From Pseudomonas sp. ML2-2023-3 (GTDB lineage Bacteria; Pseudomonadota; Gammaproteobacteria; Pseudomonadales; Pseudomonadaceae), in NCBI RefSeq assembly GCF_037055275.1, contig NZ_CP146343.1, positions 3,382,501 to 3,446,500 on the forward strand: a stretch of 64,000 nucleotides of DNA, in the 5' to 3' direction. Shown here piece after piece: positions 46,789-55,930 of this stretch; position 1 is the stretch's first letter; each line of letters begins with the position of its first letter. The position numbers and the translations under genes are program-made. The notes below the pieces were generated by a model. The model saw only the letters and a list, made by a program, of their open reading frames with translations, did not search any database and had not been told where the DNA came from.

Positions 46789-48259
46789 AATCCAACGTTT
46801 CAAACACATGTTGCGCAGCCACGCTGAACAGAAATCCAGCACCATCGCCTTGTGGGGCGATCAACTGAAACTGGACTACGCCACGCTCTACGCAGAAGTG
46901 ATGTATCGCCAGCAGCGACTGCGCGATGAACAGATCAAGGTTATTGCACTGGCGCTGGACAACGGCGCTGAACTCATTCTCTGGGACCTGGCTGCTCTGT
47001 TTGAAGGCGTGACCTGTCTCATGCTGCCGCCATTCTTTAGCCCGGCACAACGTAAGCATTGTTTGATACAGAGCCAGGCTGAGCGGGTGATTGCTGAGCC
47101 GCATCTGGAAGTAGAACTGGAATCCTCAGGATATGTGCGTAGCGGGGTGTTCTGGAGTAAAGCCTTCAGCGGCGTGAGTCCGATGCACGAAGGGACTGCC
47201 AAACTGACCTTCACCTCGGGCACTACCGGAACCCCCAAAGGTGTTTGCTTAAGCGCCGAAGCGATTTTGAGGGTCGTTCGTGAGCTGGATCATGCGAGCA
47301 AACCTACCGATTCGCAGCATCACCTGGCTCTGCTGCCTCTGGCGATCTTGCTGGAAAATATCGGGTGCTACGCCGCGCTATACGCGGGGGCGACCTTGAG
47401 TTTACCAAGCCAGAAAACCCTGGGCATTGAGGGCGCCAGCGGCGTCGATGTGGCGCGTTTGCTTGGTTGCTTGGCCAACCGTGCGCCGGCAAGCCTGATT
47501 CTGGTGCCGCAACTACTGTTGATATTGGTCAGCGCTGCCGAGCAGAGAGTGTTCAATCCGCAGTCGTTACGCTTTGTGGCTGTGGGCGGGGCCCGCGTCA
47601 GCGAAGCATTGCTGCATCGTGCGCATCGGGAGGGCCTGCCAGTTTACGAAGGCTACGGACTCTCGGAGTGCGCCTCGGTAGTGTGCCTGAATCGGCCAGG
47701 TTCCCAGCGTCCCGGCACTGTGGGGCGCCCCCTGCCGCATGTGGACATCCGCTTGGCCGACGACGGTGAAGTGCTGATCAAGGGGTCTCCTCTGCTCGGT
47801 TATCTAGGTGAGGCACCGCACGTTGAACAATGGTGGCCAAGCGGGGATCTTGGGGAGTTTGATCCCGAAGGTTATCTCTACCTTAGAGGACGCAAGAAAC
47901 ATCAGTTTGTCACCAGCTTCGGCCGCAATGTAAATCCTGAATGGGTCGAAGCCGAACTGACCCAGGGCCGCCATATTACGCAGGCCTTTGTCTACGGCGA
48001 AGCAATGCCTGGTAATCACGCTCTGCTCTGGCCCCATCGTCCCGATTGTGCCGACGTTGATCTGGCCGCTGCCGTAGCTGAAGCCAACGAAGCCTTGCCC
48101 GATTACGCTCAAGTCCATCACTGGACCCGGCTGGATCAACCTTTCACCCCCTCGAATGGTTTTCTCACCGCAAATGGCCGGCCACGTCGCGACGCCATCG
48201 TCGAGCATTACCAGGTGCAGCTTACTCAATTCGCTTTTTCCGAAGGATCCACATCATGA
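46778..48259 (+). CDS. AMP-dependent synthetase/ligase
   Basis: A 493-residue ANL-superfamily enzyme. Motifs: LTFTSGTTGTPKGVCLS (phosphate loop), YEGYGLSECASVV, SGDLGEFDPEGYLYLRGRKKHQF and GRNVNPEWVEAEL. At the C-terminal site that normally carries the catalytic Lys (NG-x-LT-x2-x-K-x-K-R), this protein reads NGFLTANGRPRRDAI, with Arg in place of Lys. It likely activates a carboxylic (perhaps fatty) acid, although the replacement may lower the adenylation step. It overlaps the gene before by 11 bases and the one after by 4. Confidence 0.88.
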   Translation: MSLEIQRFKHMLRSHAEQKSSTIALWGDQLKLDYATLYAEVMYRQQRLRDEQIKVIALALDNGAELILWDLAALFEGVTCLMLPPFFSPAQRKHCLIQSQAERVIAEPHLEVELESSGYVRSGVFWSKAFSGVSPMHEGTAKLTFTSGTTGTPKGVCLSAEAILRVVRELDHASKPTDSQHHLALLPLAILLENIGCYAALYAGATLSLPSQKTLGIEGASGVDVARLLGCLANRAPASLILVPQLLLILVSAAEQRVFNPQSLRFVAVGGARVSEALLHRAHREGLPVYEGYGLSECASVVCLNRPGSQRPGTVGRPLPHVDIRLADDGEVLIKGSPLLGYLGEAPHVEQWWPSGDLGEFDPEGYLYLRGRKKHQFVTSFGRNVNPEWVEAELTQGRHITQAFVYGEAMPGNHALLWPHRPDCADVDLAAAVAEANEALPDYAQVHHWTRLDQPFTPSNGFLTANGRPRRDAIVEHYQVQLTQFAFSEGSTS

Positions 48260-48930
48260 ATTTTTTCGACACTCTCCAAGAAGCTACCAAGCAAGAACGT
48301 CATGAGCTGTTCACTTTGCCGATCATCCGCGATGCCCTCGAAGGCAAGGTAAGCCTGGAGAGCTACCGGGCTTTTCTGGCTCAGGCCTATTACCATGTGC
48401 GTCACACCGTACCGTTGATGATGGCGTGTGGCAGTCGTCTGCCGTCGCGCCTGGAATGGCTGCGCAAAGCAGTCTGCGAATATATTGAAGATGAGTACGG
48501 GCACGAGCAATGGGTACTCAACGACATTGAGGCTTGCGGCGCAGACAAGGCAGCGGTACGGGATGGGCGACCGTCTTTACCGATCGAGTTGATGGTCAGT
48601 TTCCTCTACGACTTGATCGCCCGTGACAACCCTGTTGGTCTGTTCGGTATGGTAAATGTTTTGGAGGGCACCAGCATTGCTTTGGCCACCCACGCTGCAG
48701 GCAGCATTCGTGAGCGTCTTGAGCTGCCGGAAAGCGCTTTCAGTTATCTGAGTTCTCACGGCTCCCTCGACGTTGAACACATGCAGACTTACCGCCGTCT
48801 GATGAACAGGCTCGATGACCCTGCCGACCAAGCTGCTGTTATTCACGCCTCGAAAGTGGTCTACAGACTCTATACCGACATGTTTCGCGGTTTGCCACGT
48901 GACCAGGAGAGCTTGCATGCGACTGTCTGA
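48256..48930 (+). CDS. Heme-oxygenase-like diiron oxidase (TenA/PqqC-like fold)
   Basis: A 224-residue all-helical protein. Possible metal ligands follow the HDO pattern: E78/E80 and H83 in EYIEDEYGHEQW, E137 in NVLEGTS, and H168, D172 and H175 in SSHGSLDVEHMQ. Known relatives include UndA (fatty acid to terminal alkene) and N-oxygenases. The substrate here is unknown. It is coupled to the ligase (ATGA) and to the SDR (14-base overlap), so it probably acts on the activated or bound acyl product. Confidence 0.82.
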   Translation: MNFFDTLQEATKQERHELFTLPIIRDALEGKVSLESYRAFLAQAYYHVRHTVPLMMACGSRLPSRLEWLRKAVCEYIEDEYGHEQWVLNDIEACGADKAAVRDGRPSLPIELMVSFLYDLIARDNPVGLFGMVNVLEGTSIALATHAAGSIRERLELPESAFSYLSSHGSLDVEHMQTYRRLMNRLDDPADQAAVIHASKVVYRLYTDMFRGLPRDQESLHATV

Positions 48931-49720
48931 GGCTCGTGTGGTCCTGACCGGTGCCAGTGGTGGTATCGGCCTGGCAATTGCCGATGCCCTTTGTGCCAGT
49001 GGTGCTCGCGTGCTGGCGGTAGCCCGGCACCGGGAAACGCTTGCACCGCTGCTGTCGCGCTATCCGCAGCATTTGTGCTGGGTTGCCGCTGATCTGACGT
49101 GCTCTGCTGAGCGGCGCAAAGTGTTAGCCGCCGCTGAGGCTATAGGCGGCATCAATCTGTTGATCAATGCTGCCGGAGTCAATCACTTTGCCATGCTTGA
49201 ACAGCTCGATGACGTAGAAATCAACGCAATGTTGGCGGTGAATATCAGCGCCCCGATTTGTCTGACCAAGTTGCTGTTGCCGCTGCTTAAGCAGGCAGAC
49301 AGTGCGATGGTGGTTAACGTTGGTTCGACGTATGGCTCCATTGGCTATGCCGGTTATGCCAGCTACTGCGCTACCAAGTTTGCACTGCGCGGGTTTTCTG
49401 AAGCCCTTAGGCGGGAACTGGCGGACACCCGGGTTGGCGTGCTTTATGTTGCTCCACGTGCCACTCGTACCACGATGAATAGCTCTGCGGCTCAAGTCCT
49501 GAACGATGCATTGAATGCTGGCGTTGATGATCCACAAACCGTTGCTTCGGCTGTGGTTCATTCTATTGCAGGTGACCGCCGGGATTTGTACTTAGGCTGG
49601 AAGGAGCGCTTTTTCGTACGGATCAATAGCCTTTTTCCCCACTTGGTGGACAAGGGGCTACGTAAACACTTGCCTCTGATTCGCCGCCTGAGTACTAAGC
49701 CTGAAAGAGAGAAGCGCTAA
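48917..49720 (+). CDS. Short-chain dehydrogenase/reductase
   Basis: A 267-residue classical SDR: VVLTGASGGIGLAIADAL (cofactor), LINAAGVNHFAML, and the catalytic Ser/Tyr/Lys in NVGSTYGSIGYAGYASYCATKFALRGF. The start at 48917 lies inside the end of the oxidase gene. A hydrophobic C-terminal stretch (RINSLFPHLVDKGL) with basic residues resembles lipid-active SDRs. It likely reduces a ketone or aldehyde product of the pathway. Confidence 0.9.
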   Translation: MRLSEARVVLTGASGGIGLAIADALCASGARVLAVARHRETLAPLLSRYPQHLCWVAADLTCSAERRKVLAAAEAIGGINLLINAAGVNHFAMLEQLDDVEINAMLAVNISAPICLTKLLLPLLKQADSAMVVNVGSTYGSIGYAGYASYCATKFALRGFSEALRRELADTRVGVLYVAPRATRTTMNSSAAQVLNDALNAGVDDPQTVASAVVHSIAGDRRDLYLGWKERFFVRINSLFPHLVDKGLRKHLPLIRRLSTKPEREKR

Positions 49721-49722
49721 TC

Positions 49723-50367
49723 ATGAAAAGAATCACAGCATGCTTGCTTTTGGTGGCGTTGAGCCCAAGTGTTTGGGCCATCGATACTGCTGACGAACAA
49801 CGCCTGGCCGGAATTCAGGAAGGCTGGGCATATATCCAGTACGAAGTTCCTACTGAACAGCGTACTGCCGCTTTCGAAAAACTGGCGACTCAAACTACTG
49901 CGTTCACCCAAGAGCGCCCATCCGTGGCCGAAGCCTGGATTTGGTCCGGTATTGTGACTAGCAGTTGGGCTGGTGCACAGGGAGGTCTCGGCGCATTGAG
50001 CAAAGTGAAAGAGGCGAAGGTTGACTTAGAAAAAGCCTTAGCCCTTGATCCTAAAGCTCTGCAAGGCTCTGCATACACAAGCCTTGCAGCTTTGTATGAC
50101 CGTGTACCTGGCTGGCCCATAGGTTTCGGCGATGCCAACAAAGCAGAACAGTTGCTCAAACAGGCCTTGCAACTGAACCCTACAGGCATCGATAGTCTGT
50201 ACTTCTGGGGTGACCACCTTTACCGTCAAAAACATTATGTTGAGGCCAAAAATGCTTTGCAAAGAGCCTTGCTTGCCGCGCCCCGACCAGGACGGGAAAC
50301 GGCCGATACAGGACGACGCAAAGAGATCGAGGTTTTGCTGGTGGACGTGAATAAAAAAATTAACTGA
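49723..50367 (+). CDS. Periplasmic TPR-repeat protein
   Basis: A 214-residue exported protein with a signal peptide (MKRITACLLLVALSPSVWA) and TPR-like repeats (KVDLEKALALDPKALQGSAY; AEQLLKQALQLNPTGIDSLYFWG; AKNALQRALLAAPRPGRE). It starts three bases after the SDR stop. It presumably links the pathway to the envelope, for example as a scaffold or as an input for the sensor kinase two genes on. Confidence 0.82.
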   Translation: MKRITACLLLVALSPSVWAIDTADEQRLAGIQEGWAYIQYEVPTEQRTAAFEKLATQTTAFTQERPSVAEAWIWSGIVTSSWAGAQGGLGALSKVKEAKVDLEKALALDPKALQGSAYTSLAALYDRVPGWPIGFGDANKAEQLLKQALQLNPTGIDSLYFWGDHLYRQKHYVEAKNALQRALLAAPRPGRETADTGRRKEIEVLLVDVNKKIN

Positions 50368-50378
50368 CAGGAGTCTGT

Positions 50379-51038
50379 GTGCGGCTATTACTGATTGAGG
50401 ATGATGTTGCGCTCGGCGAAGGTATCCATCAAGCCTTGGTGCGCGAGGGTTATACCGTCGATTGGCTGCAGGACGGTAGCAGCGCTTTACATGCGCTACT
50501 CAGCGAAAGTTTTGATCTGGCAATACTCGACCTCGGCCTTCCGCGAATGGACGGTTTAGAGGTGCTGCGCCGTCTGCGAGACAGTAGCTCTAATCTGCCA
50601 GTACTCATTCTAACAGCCCGGGATGCTACCGAAGACCGTATTGCCGGTCTGGATGCCGGAGCAGACGACTACTTGATCAAACCCTTCGATCTAGCCGAGC
50701 TCAAGGCGCGTATACGCGCTTTGTTAAGACGAAGTGCTGGGCGAGCCCAGATGTTGATAGAGCACGCGGGTATCAGTTTGAATCCAGGAACGCAGCAAGT
50801 CAGCTATCAGGGTAAACCGGTGGCTTTGACACCTAAGGAGTATCAGTTACTCCATGAGCTGCTCTCGCCACCTGGTCGCGTTATGACCCGCGATCACCTG
50901 ATGCAGTTGCTCTACGGCTGGAGTGAGGAAGCTGAAAGCAACACGCTGGAAGTGCATATACATCATCTGCGCAAGAAGTTTTCAAGCGACCTAATTCGTA
51001 CTATACGTGGTGTCGGCTACCTGATGGAGGAGAGTTGA
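50379..51038 (+). CDS. OmpR-family response regulator of the hemolysin-family operon
   Basis: A 219-residue QseB/PmrA-type regulator: acidic pair in LLIEDDVALGEG, phospho-acceptor Asp51 in LAILDLGLPRMDG, LTARD and LIKPFD, then a winged helix (LTPKEYQLLHELLSPPG; ESNTLEVHIHHLRKKF). The start is GTG at 50379, preceded by AGGAG. It sits 11 bases after the TPR gene. It is the probable ligand of the 39-bp palindrome before the operon, giving autoregulation. Confidence 0.9.
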   Translation: MRLLLIEDDVALGEGIHQALVREGYTVDWLQDGSSALHALLSESFDLAILDLGLPRMDGLEVLRRLRDSSSNLPVLILTARDATEDRIAGLDAGADDYLIKPFDLAELKARIRALLRRSAGRAQMLIEHAGISLNPGTQQVSYQGKPVALTPKEYQLLHELLSPPGRVMTRDHLMQLLYGWSEEAESNTLEVHIHHLRKKFSSDLIRTIRGVGYLMEES

Positions 51039-52405
51039 TGATGTCGATCCGGCGTCGCACATTGACGCTTATCATTGGCTTACTGCTCGCCGGTCTGGGG
51101 GTAATCAGCGTCTTCAACCTGCACGACAGTAATCATGAAATTGCTGAAGTCTATGACGCCCAACTGGCGCAAAACGCCCGATTACTGCAGGGAGTGATGC
51201 GCATGCCGTTGGCCAGCAAAGAGCAAGCTGATCTTTATCAAGCGTTCAACAAAGCCTTGAGCGAAGCACAGCCACGGACTGATGGTCATCCCTATGAATC
51301 AAAGATCGCTTTTCAAGTCTGGGACTCCAAGGGGGATGTGCTGGTGCACACTGCCAGTGCCCCAACCTTGAACTCACCCCCAGACATGCCTGGTTTCAAC
51401 GATGTCGTTGACCTGAACAACCGTAAATGGCGTGCGTTTATGCTTGAAGACAAACAGAACCAGCTCCGTATCTGGGTCGGTGAGCGAGACGACGTGCGTA
51501 CGGACTTAGTGGATCGGATCGTACGTCACACCCTGTGGCCCAATATTCTAGGTAGTCTGATTTTAGCCGCAATGATCTGGCTTGCAATTGGTTGGGGGCT
51601 CAAGCCTCTAGCAAATATGGCGGCAACATTGCGGGCGCGCCACAGCGGGTCTCTGGAACCTCTGCACATGGCACCGTTGCCCAGTGAGCTGGAACCCATG
51701 CAAGCAGCGCTGAATCGGATGCTCGCGCAAATACAAGAAGTGCTAGGCCGTGAGCGGCGCTTCATCGCCGATGCTGCCCATGAAATGCGCACGCCACTGG
51801 CTGTGCTACGGGTACATGCGCAAAACTTGCTGGAGGCGGGTACCGAGTTGGAGCGTCGTGAATCACTGGCGTATTTGATTGCAGGTGTGGACCGTACCAG
51901 TCGGTTAGTCAACCAATTGCTCACCATGGCTCGAATGGAGCCGCAACCAGGCGTGAGTACTCCTCAATACATTGATCTTGCCGCCACGGTTCGTGAAAGC
52001 CTGGTTCAGTTAACTCCTTGGTTATTGAGTAAAAAGTTAGAACTGGTTTTTGATGTCAATGGTGAGGTTAGCCCTGTCCGGGTTGATGCTTCGGCAATCA
52101 ATATTGCTTTGAATAATTTGGTAACCAACGCTGCCAATTTCTCCCCTGCCAACGGATTGATTACCGTGCGATTAGCTAAAAAAATCGATCACTACGCTCT
52201 GTCAGTTGAGGACGATGGGCCTGGGATTGATGAGTCGGAACGTGAGCGGCTTTTTGAGCGCTTTTATAGTCGCAGAAATGATCAGGGAGCCGGGTTGGGA
52301 TTGACGATTGTTCAGGCGATTGCTGTTCACTTAGGAGGGGAGGTCCGCCTAGAAAATCGTGCATGTGGGGGGCTCTGTGCAACGTTAGAGATTTGGCGTT
52401 TTTAA
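51038..52405 (+). CDS. Sensor histidine kinase of the hemolysin-family operon
   Basis: A 455-residue QseC-like kinase. Two helices (about 8-28 and 165-185) bound a periplasmic sensor with the 2CSK_N pattern (EVYDAQLAQNARLLQGVM; FQVWDSKGDVLVHTASAP). Then HisKA with His in FIADAAHEMRTPLAVL, and HATPase (LNNLVTNAANFSP, DDGPGIDE, GAGLGLTIVQAI). The ATG at 51038 overlaps the regulator stop. Being encoded with the enzymes, it probably senses the pathway product or a related envelope cue. Confidence 0.9.
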   Translation: MMSIRRRTLTLIIGLLLAGLGVISVFNLHDSNHEIAEVYDAQLAQNARLLQGVMRMPLASKEQADLYQAFNKALSEAQPRTDGHPYESKIAFQVWDSKGDVLVHTASAPTLNSPPDMPGFNDVVDLNNRKWRAFMLEDKQNQLRIWVGERDDVRTDLVDRIVRHTLWPNILGSLILAAMIWLAIGWGLKPLANMAATLRARHSGSLEPLHMAPLPSELEPMQAALNRMLAQIQEVLGRERRFIADAAHEMRTPLAVLRVHAQNLLEAGTELERRESLAYLIAGVDRTSRLVNQLLTMARMEPQPGVSTPQYIDLAATVRESLVQLTPWLLSKKLELVFDVNGEVSPVRVDASAINIALNNLVTNAANFSPANGLITVRLAKKIDHYALSVEDDGPGIDESERERLFERFYSRRNDQGAGLGLTIVQAIAVHLGGEVRLENRACGGLCATLEIWRF

Positions 52406-52434
52406 AGGCCATCACTGCGTTCATCCAATGTAGG

Positions 52435-52583
52435 TAAATCTGTGAGTAGGTGACGATACCGCTGGGATCGTCGTCGGCTGCGCTGGTTATAAGGCCCGGT
52501 CCGAGTTTCGCCAATGGATGCTCTTTCAGGCGGCCCCATAGGAACCGAAAAAAAATTCTGCGCGCAGTGGTCTGGACACCCAT
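52435..52583 (-). pseudogene. Nramp metal transporter, N-terminal fragment
   Basis: Leftward from ATG 52583, about 48 residues match the start of Nramp (MntH-like) transporters, including LAKLGPGLITSAADDDPSGIV with its metal-site region DPSG. After TYSQ at about 52440 the frame runs into the antisense of the kinase gene's downstream region. The rest of the transporter is gone. This is the right edge of the central block. Confidence 0.82.
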
Positions 52584-52627
52584 GGAATAACCTTGCCCAC
52601 GGAAGATTTTACGTAATGACGCGGGCC

Positions 52628-53554
52628 TTAATCAGCCAGAGTTTGAGGGGAAACCACCCAGACACTGCACGGCATTTTGTACAACAAATGCTCCACTGTA
52701 TCGCCCACCAGTCGGCCCATAGCGCGAGAACCGATACGCCCCATGACAATGACATCGATGTCATAAGCCTCAGCGTAGCCGGATAGAACTTTGGCCGGGT
52801 TACCAACTATCATGTGCTGGCGTTCTGGCGCAATACCATTGCGCTCGCTCAGCTTGCGAAAAGCATCGGCCTGGGCGTTGAACAGGGCCTGAGCTTTAGC
52901 TGAAGAAAATAGTGTCAGCGCGGTTTCAAAGCCGAACTCTTTCGTTTGATGGGATGAAAGATCATGGGCATAAATAACGTCAAGCTCGGCATTACAGGTG
53001 TCCGCCAGCTTTGCAGCCTCGCGCACAATTCTGTCGTTGAAACCTTCGTACCATCCATCACGATGAAAAGGATCGACTGCAGCAACGATCTTGCGGGGCA
53101 ACGCGTGCACTACATGGCTTACAAAATGTATCGGCACAGGGCATTCACGTAGCAGATGAATATCTAGAGGGGTAAACATCACACGTGAAAGGAGGGATTC
53201 ATGCTCCAGTGCCTTTATCAGTGCATTCATCGGCTGTTCCTTAAGGTGAATAAGGATTTCCTGCAAAGGACTCTGCACCCATACCACCTCTGTGGTGACA
53301 TGCACGCCGATATTGCGCAACCGGCGAGCTTGATCCTCAAGCCACTGTCTATGGCGCTCGACATAGCCTAATCGCATTTGTTCAAGTGCTTGTTCGTTGA
53401 CCAGACTCGCGGTCGCAAGCCCCTCCAGATAATCGAACGCCACAATATGCAGTGCCGCCGCCGAAGCCTTGGCCAAGGCTGCGGCCCGCTCGAAAGCGAG
53501 GTTGCTTTGCATCAATGGAGAAACGACCAGCATGAAACGTGATTGCTCAGACAT
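52628..53554 (-). CDS. Universal stress protein USP-A (right copy)
   Basis: A 308-residue tandem-UspA protein, strongly similar along its full length to the gene at 24580-25500 (shared FMLVVSPLMxx, HIVAFDYLEGLATA, LLRECPVPxHFVSH, IVMGRIG). GGAGGA precedes the ATG. An FNR-type box is at 53659-53672. Both USP-A copies are intact, unlike most other duplicate pairs here. Confidence 0.92.
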   Translation of the reverse strand: MSEQSRFMLVVSPLMQSNLAFERAAALAKASAAALHIVAFDYLEGLATASLVNEQALEQMRLGYVERHRQWLEDQARRLRNIGVHVTTEVVWVQSPLQEILIHLKEQPMNALIKALEHESLLSRVMFTPLDIHLLRECPVPIHFVSHVVHALPRKIVAAVDPFHRDGWYEGFNDRIVREAAKLADTCNAELDVIYAHDLSSHQTKEFGFETALTLFSSAKAQALFNAQADAFRKLSERNGIAPERQHMIVGNPAKVLSGYAEAYDIDVIVMGRIGSRAMGRLVGDTVEHLLYKMPCSVWVVSPQTLAD

Positions 53555-53658
53555 ACGATCCTCCCGAACGTAGTGCTATAACTCCAGCACACATCGGCTC
53601 CTGTATTAATAAACAGAATATCCCTGCGCTTATCCTGGCGTTGCTTAAATGGGAGAGT

Positions 53659-53672
53659 TTGATTTTTGTCAA
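53659..53672 (-). promoter_or_regulatory. Anr/FNR-type box for USP-A (right copy)
   Basis: TTGATTTTTGTCAA, 9 of 10 consensus positions, with its centre about 112 bases before the start, similar to the box of the left copy. Confidence 0.75.
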
Positions 53673-54038
53673 ACAGACCGGTGATAGAGAAAAATGCCCG
53701 ATGCGCGGGTTGTCGGGCATTGGCAATCACGCTGCCGAAGGCTTAGCATGCCATCGACACCAATCTGTCACTTGCACCCAGCAGGTATCGGGATTATTAA
53801 CGCACCACGCACCAACCCTTAGCCACGCAATTGTAAACTTGGGACAACAGGGCTTCAGTCAATCCAGTCTTGGTTATTTGAAGTGGGGGCTCTTCATGTT
53901 CCAACAAGCGAAAGAGGACCAGACGTCTAATACAGCCGCGGCCACACATGGTTACGGTCGCCAGCGTCTGAAAATGAAGGTGCCATGCATGCGCCCGAAA
54001 AAAACTCCTGGTGCAACTCATCCGGCTACACTACCTAG
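53673..54038. other. Non-coding gap before the diguanylate cyclase
   Basis: Nothing recognisable; frames through it lack protein character. No FNR box is seen close to the cyclase start. Confidence 0.5.
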
Positions 54039-55670
54039 ATGCCTAAAAAATATTATTTGCTGTTAAAACCCTCAAAAATGTTGAATAGCATTGTCACACG
54101 ACTGCTATTGGTGGCGTTGTGTATTGTCATTTTTGGTGCTGTCATACGCGAGTATGCGCTGACCAAATTTCTGCATGAAGAGTTGAGCACAGTCGTAAAA
54201 AAGCAACAGTTAGCGCTTGCCACTTATGTTGCTCATGATATTGATAGAAAAATCACCCAGCGTCAGATGTTGATTCAGCGTCTTGCTGCATCATTACCCA
54301 TTGATCTCATCGCCCAGCCTGGGAAGTTGAGTGTTTGGCTCAAAGAGCATTACGAGTACCAGGTTCTATTCTCTGCAGGATTATTCATCGTCAGCCCGGA
54401 CGGTCAGTTGCTCGCGGGTTATCCCGCCCAGAAGGGACAAGCAACCGCTCACTATTCTAATCGGGATTACATTGAAGCGGGGCGTGCCGGCCGTTCGCTC
54501 ATCGGTCGCCCCGAACTGACGGGGGGCGTCAAGGAACCGATGTTACCTATAGCGGCGCCTATTTTTAACGATACCGGTAAAGTGCAGTCTATATTAGTCG
54601 GCTTTACCGCGCTGGCTGCGCCTGGATTTATGGAGTTATTGCTCAACAAAAGCATGGATAATCCAGTAGGCTGGGTAAAAGTAGTATTCCCGAAAGATAA
54701 AATGCTCGTCACGTTTTCAGCGCTTGGCATAACACTTAAATCAACACCAGCCCCGGGCATCAACGCACTTTATGACAGTGCCGCTGCTGGGTTTCGTGGC
54801 GCGGGACTGACGACTAACTCGGAAGGTATTGAAGTTGTTTCGGCCATGGTATCTGTGCCGAGTACGGGCTGGTTTGTTGTAGCCAGTGTGCCAAGCAAAG
54901 AAGCGTTTTCATTAGTGAGTCGCGTTCAGATTTTTTTGATTAAAGGTGCCGTGGCGGCAATTTTCTTATTCGCCATTTTGTCATCAGTCGGACTGTATAT
55001 TGTTTTTCGTCATCTGTTCCACGCCGTCGCCCAGGCTGACCGCATGACACGGGATGAAATACCACTGGCCCCGATACCCGTTGTTTACAACGATGAAATT
55101 GGACATCTGATTACGGCTTTCAATCGCTTGCTGCTCAAGCTGGACGAGAATCAGGCAGACCGAAAAAGAATTGCTCTTCATGACCCGCTCACAGGTTTAC
55201 CCAACAGAGCCTATCTCTCTGCACGGCTGCGACAAGTGTTGGCTCTGGCAAAAAGGCAACATACGGTTGTGGCGTTGTTATTCATGGATTTGGATGGCTT
55301 TAAATATATTAATGACACCCTGGGTCATGAGGCCGGGGACGAGGTTTTGCGCCAGGTAACGAAGCGTTTTTCAAGCATCATAAGGGAAAGCGATACGTTG
55401 GCACGGATCGGAGGCGATGAATTTATCGTTGTTGCAACTGATCTTGGCGATAACGCAGAAGATACCGCACACACAATAGCGGCCAAATGCATTGACGCAC
55501 TATGTTCTCCTTTTTTTATTGCAGGAGAGGTTTGCGTCGTGGGCGTTTCGATAGGAATTGCTCTAGGTGATGGGGATAGCTCTTCGGATGAGCTTCTATT
55601 AGCAGCTGATCAGGTTATGTACCAAGTCAAAAAAGCCGGGCGTGGCCGGTACATGGCCTGCCGGGTCTAA
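54039..55670 (+). CDS. Membrane diguanylate cyclase with Cache sensor
   Basis: A 543-residue protein: N-terminal helix (about 16-38), periplasmic dCache-type sensor (SNRDYIEAGRAGRSLIGRPE; VPSTGWFVVASVPS), second helix (about 308-330), a HAMP-like linker, then GGDEF (HDPLTGLPNRAYL; LFMDLDGFKYINDTLGH; ARIGGDEFIVVA). The active-site GGDEF is intact, so it should make cyclic-di-GMP. Base composition is somewhat more AT-rich than its neighbours, hinting at separate acquisition. An alternative start is ATG 54078. Confidence 0.9.
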   Translation: MPKKYYLLLKPSKMLNSIVTRLLLVALCIVIFGAVIREYALTKFLHEELSTVVKKQQLALATYVAHDIDRKITQRQMLIQRLAASLPIDLIAQPGKLSVWLKEHYEYQVLFSAGLFIVSPDGQLLAGYPAQKGQATAHYSNRDYIEAGRAGRSLIGRPELTGGVKEPMLPIAAPIFNDTGKVQSILVGFTALAAPGFMELLLNKSMDNPVGWVKVVFPKDKMLVTFSALGITLKSTPAPGINALYDSAAAGFRGAGLTTNSEGIEVVSAMVSVPSTGWFVVASVPSKEAFSLVSRVQIFLIKGAVAAIFLFAILSSVGLYIVFRHLFHAVAQADRMTRDEIPLAPIPVVYNDEIGHLITAFNRLLLKLDENQADRKRIALHDPLTGLPNRAYLSARLRQVLALAKRQHTVVALLFMDLDGFKYINDTLGHEAGDEVLRQVTKRFSSIIRESDTLARIGGDEFIVVATDLGDNAEDTAHTIAAKCIDALCSPFFIAGEVCVVGVSIGIALGDGDSSSDELLLAADQVMYQVKKAGRGRYMACRV

Positions 55671-55764
55671 ACGGTTGCCGGCTCTGAACATGCTCTTCCA
55701 GCATTTACCGGGCCAGTCGAAACACTGTGCGCTAACCCCCCCTGTTGCGTCCATCCGCAAATTG

Positions 55765-55778
55765 TTGACCATTATCAA
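55765..55778 (+). promoter_or_regulatory. Anr/FNR-type box before the MgtC-like pseudogene
   Basis: TTGACCATTATCAA, identical to the site at 25677-25690 including flanking AAATTG and TCT. In the left block it precedes an alcohol dehydrogenase gene that is absent here. Confidence 0.75.
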
Positions 55779-55930
55779 TCTCCCCCCGTCGAACCTCTGC
55801 ATTCTAGAGATCAAACTTGGAGGCATCATCAACGATGCAATCAGCTTGCTCGCCCCGGGTTGCGGCAGAGCAACGCCGGCGAATTCAAAGACCGCTACAG
55901 CGCTCAATGGCTAACGAGGGCGGGGGAACA

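Noticed and set aside
53539..54066. A 175-codon rightward frame between USP-A and the Cache-GGDEF gene
   Set aside because: It has no ribosome site, a composition unlike a protein, and overlaps the start of the cyclase in another frame.
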